Source of the DNA: Aquipseudomonas alcaligenes MRY13-0052
GTDB lineage: Bacteria; Pseudomonadota; Gammaproteobacteria; Pseudomonadales; Pseudomonadaceae
Reading direction: 5' to 3'
Length of the DNA stretch: 32,090 bases
Assembly: GCA_000474255.1 (NCBI GenBank)
Contig: BATO01000072.1
Span: 1-32,090, forward strand
Both the position numbers and the translations under genes were made by a program. The stretch's first letter is position 1; each line of letters begins with the position of its first letter. Positions 29,677 to 32,090 of the stretch are shown here, piece after piece. The notes under the pieces were generated by a model. The model was not told the origin of the DNA and did not search any database. It worked only from the letters and a program-made list of their open reading frames with translations.

Positions 29677-30507
29677 TCACCCCGAAACAGCCTTCACGCC
29701 AAAGCAATGTTCCATGTCTGGAAAGCGCCCCGCGCGCACGTCCCCTGCATAGACAGCCAACGCCTGCTCGATGCTGGGCGCCAGCTCGGCATAGCGTTTG
29801 ACGAAGCGCGGCTGGTAGTCGCCGAACAGGCCCAGCAGATCCTCGGTCACCAGCACCTGGCCGTCGCAGGCGGGGGAGGCGCCGATGCCGATGGTGGGGA
29901 TCTCCAGCTCCTCGCTCAACTGCCGCGCCAGGGGCTCGGCAGTGCCCTCGATGACCACGGCGAAGGCGCCGGCCGCCTGCATTGCCAACGCATCGCGGCG
30001 TACCCGTTCGGCACCGGCCGCATCGCGCCCCTGGGCCTTGAAGCCGCCCATGGTGTTGACCTGTTGCGGCATCAGCCCGATGTGGGCCAGCACCGGCACG
30101 CCCCGGTTCACCAGGAACGCCACGGTGGCGGCCATCTCCTCGCCGCCTTCCAGCTTCACCGCCGCCGCGCCGGTTTCGCGCAGCAGCCGCGCGGCGCTGA
30201 CGAAGGCCTGCTCGGGGCTGGCCTGGTAGCTGCCGAAGGGCAGGTCCACCGCCACGCAGGCGCGGCTGGAGCCGCGCATCACCGCCTGGCCGTGGGCGAT
30301 CATCATCTCCAGGGTCACGCCCAGGGTGCTGGGCATGCCGTAGAGCACCATGCCGACGGAGTCGCCGACGATGATCAGGTCCGCGTGGGCATCCACCCAG
30401 CGCGCCATGGGCGTGCTGTAGGCGGTCAGCGACACCAGGCTGCCGGCGCCCTTGCGCTGGCGGATGGCCGGGACCGTAAGGCGGGCGATGGGGGCATGGG
30501 TGCTCAT
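29677..30507 (-). CDS. panB: 3-Methyl-2-oxobutanoate hydroxymethyltransferase
   Basis: Ketopantoate hydroxymethyltransferase, the first committed step of pantothenate (CoA) synthesis: it adds a hydroxymethyl group from methylene-tetrahydrofolate to 2-oxoisovalerate. The 276 residues show the metal-site residues D49 ([11 protein letters not shown]), D88 (VDLPFGSY) and E120 (KLEGG), and the catalytic acid E187 in VIEG. The [19 protein letters not shown] stretch is a family signature. The ATG at 30507 is favoured over upstream starts because AGGAG lies 6 bases before it. No panC is adjacent, unlike the usual panBC pair, so it is probably a second copy; that needs the rest of the genome. It diverges from an AraC-type regulator. 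Confidence 0.93.
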   Translation of the reverse strand: MSTHAPIARLTVPAIRQRKGAGSLVSLTAYSTPMARWVDAHADLIIVGDSVGMVLYGMPSTLGVTLEMMIAHGQAVMRGSSRACVAVDLPFGSYQASPEQAFVSAARLLRETGAAAVKLEGGEEMAATVAFLVNRGVPVLAHIGLMPQQVNTMGGFKAQGRDAAGAERVRRDALAMQAAGAFAVVIEGTAEPLARQLSEELEIPTIGIGASPACDGQVLVTEDLLGLFGDYQPRFVKRYAELAPSIEQALAVYAGDVRAGRFPDMEHCFGVKAVSG

Positions 30508-30592
30508 GGGGGACTCCTGGGCAGTGCACGGATTGGCGTGGCGCAGGCTACCATCGGCGTTTTCCCGCTCACTTGAGCAAAAGGGACAGCCG

Positions 30593-31393
30593 ATGCCGCA
30601 AGCGAGACAAGTGCCGCCCGCCATTCCCCCGATCCCGGAGTACCCGCGCCTGCCGCGCCCGGTGTACCTGCGCATGTTCGACATCCCCGCCGGCCACTCC
30701 ATCGAGATGCACAGCCACGACTGGGTGCAGTTCACCTACGCCCGCGCCGGGGTCATGCAGGTGCTCACCGAGGGGCACAGCTACCTGCTGCCGCCGCAGT
30801 GCGCGCTGTGGATTCCCGCCGGGGTGCGCCACACCGCCTACAGCGAACGGGCCATCGAATTCCGCAGCCTGTACCTGGACGCCTCGGTGCTGGACGGCTA
30901 CCAGCGCGACTGCGCCGTGCTGCAGGTGACGCCGTTGCTGCGCGAGCTGATGGAGCGTGCCTCGGGCTTCCCCCGCGACTACCCGGAGCAGGGCGCCGAG
31001 GCCCGGCTGCTGCGGGTGCTGGTGGACGAAGTGCGCAACCTGGAGGCGGCGCCCTTCAGCCTGCCGCTGCCCCGGGATGCGCGGCTGCGGCGGATCACCG
31101 ATGCGCTGCGCGCCGACCCGGCGGACGACCGGGGCATCGAGGCGTGGGCGGGGCAGGTGGGGGCGTCACGGCGCACCCTGGTGCGGCTGTTCCAGGCCGA
31201 GACGCAGCTGTCGTTCCGCGAGTGGCGGCAGCGCCTGCGCCTGCTGGCGGCGCTGCCCCTGCTGGCCGATGGCATGAGCGTCACCACCCTGGCCAGCGAG
31301 CTGGGCTATGACTCCACCTCGGCCTTCATCGCCCTGTTCCAGCGCCACTACGGCTGCACGCCGGGCGCCTACGGCAATCGCTTGCGCAGTTAG
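30593..31393 (+). CDS. AraC-family transcriptional regulator
   Basis: A 266-residue regulator. The N-terminal cupin ligand-binding domain (about 25-100) contains a histidine-rich motif, H35, H40 and H42, and later H80 in [10 protein letters not shown]. The C-terminal AraC DNA-binding domain has two helix-turn-helix units, about 183-204 ([20 protein letters not shown]) and 229-252 ([22 protein letters not shown]). The cupin-plus-AraC layout resembles regulators such as NimR. AGGGA precedes the ATG. It is divergent from panB across 85 bases, so panB is a candidate target together with itself. Its stop codon overlaps that of the convergent pirin gene. Ligand unknown. Confidence 0.9.
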   Translation: MPQARQVPPAIPPIPEYPRLPRPVYLRMFDIPAGHSIEMHSHDWVQFTYARAGVMQVLTEGHSYLLPPQCALWIPAGVRHTAYSERAIEFRSLYLDASVLDGYQRDCAVLQVTPLLRELMERASGFPRDYPEQGAEARLLRVLVDEVRNLEAAPFSLPLPRDARLRRITDALRADPADDRGIEAWAGQVGASRRTLVRLFQAETQLSFREWRQRLRLLAALPLLADGMSVTTLASELGYDSTSAFIALFQRHYGCTPGAYGNRLRS

Positions 31394-32090
31394 CGCGGCA
31401 GCTCGATGCGGCTGGTCTCGCCCGGCACCTGCGGCCAGTCGGCGGCGGCCCAGCGGGCGCGTGCCGCGTCGATGCGCTGCGGGTCGCTGGACACGAAGTT
31501 CCAGTTCATCCGCCGGGGACCGTCCAGCGGCGCGCCGCCGATGATCACCAGGTGCGCGCTGCCACAGGCGGCGAGGCTGTATTCCACGCCTTCGGGCAGC
31601 ACGGTCAGGGTGTTGATGGCCAGGGGCTGGTCGTCCAGCAGCACCTCGCCCTCCAGCAAATAGACAGCACGCTGTGGGTGTTCGGTGGGCACCAGCAGGG
31701 TGGTGCCGGCCTCCATCTGCACGTCGGCGTAGAGGGTGGGGGAGAGCACCGGCACCGGCGACTCCAGGCAGAAGCCGGTGCCGGCGATGAGGCGGATGCG
31801 CACGCCCAGGGCGTTCTGCTGCGGCAGGCTGGCGGCGGGATGGTGGCTGTAGCTGGGCGCGCGTTCCTCTTCCTCGCGGGGTAGCGCCAGCCACACCTGC
31901 AGGCCATGGATGCGCGAGCCGCTGGCCACGCGTTCCGCCGGGGTGCGTTCGACGTGGGCGACGCCGGCGCCGGCAGTCATCCAGCTCACATCGCCGGGTT
32001 GCACGCGCTGGTCGGAGCCGAGGCTGTCCTTGTGCTGCAACTCGCCCTCGAACAGGTAGGTGAGGGTGGACAGGCCGATGTGCGGGTGCT
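31390..32090 (-). CDS. Pirin family protein (5' end beyond the window)
   Basis: Partial: 232 C-terminal residues are visible and the start lies past the right edge. The visible part opens with HPHIGLSTLTYLFEGE and continues QHKDSLGS, PGDVSWMTAGAGVAHVE, the conserved bicupin metal-site region of pirins (histidines of HPH and H plus E in HVE). The C-terminal half is the second cupin (MNWNFVSSDPQRIDAARARW). Bacterial pirins include quercetin 2,3-dioxygenase-like enzymes and regulators of central metabolism; which applies is not clear from sequence. Its stop TAA overlaps the TAG of the convergent AraC gene, leaving no room for a separate terminator between them. Confidence 0.92.
   Translation of the reverse strand, partial: HPHIGLSTLTYLFEGELQHKDSLGSDQRVQPGDVSWMTAGAGVAHVERTPAERVASGSRIHGLQVWLALPREEEERAPSYSHHPAASLPQQNALGVRIRLIAGTGFCLESPVPVLSPTLYADVQMEAGTTLLVPTEHPQRAVYLLEGEVLLDDQPLAINTLTVLPEGVEYSLAACGSAHLVIIGGAPLDGPRRMNWNFVSSDPQRIDAARARWAAADWPQVPGETSRIELPR

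Noticed and set aside
30567-30578. GCTCA-N2-TGAGC as an operator between panB and the AraC gene
   Set aside because: Five-base arms are too short to distinguish from chance, and AraC-family sites are usually direct repeats.

Overview
The window reads as a GC-rich Pseudomonas chromosome segment. The grounds are the protein sequences, the order gltA <- / -> sdhCDAB-sucAB-lpdG-sucCD followed by a BraB-type branched-chain amino acid carrier, and the flanking genes (START-domain protein, DUF599/MAPEG pair, PaaI thioesterase pair, htpG, dienelactone hydrolase). I judged this by reading and recall; no database search was run.

Layout. 1-1000: a small cysteine-cluster protein and an exported START-domain protein, closed by an intrinsic terminator. 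1150-14270: the TCA-cycle block. gltA (citrate synthase) runs leftward and sdhCDAB, sucA, sucB, lpdG, sucC and sucD run rightward from a shared 347-base divergent region in which near-consensus sigma70 promoters can be read on both strands. Succinate dehydrogenase, the 2-oxoglutarate dehydrogenase complex (E1, E2, E3) and succinyl-CoA synthetase are all complete. No clear intrinsic terminator occurs between sdhC and the UUCG-loop terminator after sucD, but three spacers (sdhB-sucA, sucB-lpdG, lpdG-sucC) are long and hold inverted repeats.

14300-20230: a BrnQ/BraB transporter whose start overlaps the stop of a tiny upstream reading frame; a DUF599-MAPEG membrane protein pair; two leftward small lipoproteins with matching signal peptides but unrelated mature parts; two translationally coupled PaaI-type thioesterases; and a membrane protein of unknown function. 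20280-22305: htpG under a textbook sigma32 heat-shock promoter. 22430-24760: a palindromic intergenic repeat, a leftward two-gene lipoprotein operon and a dienelactone hydrolase.

24910-29612: the most system-like part, a 1232-residue MHYT-PAS-PAS-PAS-HisKA-HATPase-REC-HPt hybrid kinase translationally coupled to a REC-HD-GYP protein. Together they contain every phosphotransfer residue needed to link a membrane MHYT sensor to c-di-GMP hydrolysis. 29677-32090: a stand-alone panB, a divergent AraC-family regulator, and a convergent pirin gene cut by the window edge.

Most of the window is conserved housekeeping sequence. I see no phage, transposase, CRISPR array, tRNA or rRNA. The points most worth a second look are the MHYT kinase/HD-GYP pair, the unknown membrane protein with a possible small beta-barrel tail, the paired lipoproteins, the possible leader peptide ahead of the transporter, and the structured spacers in the sdh-suc operon.
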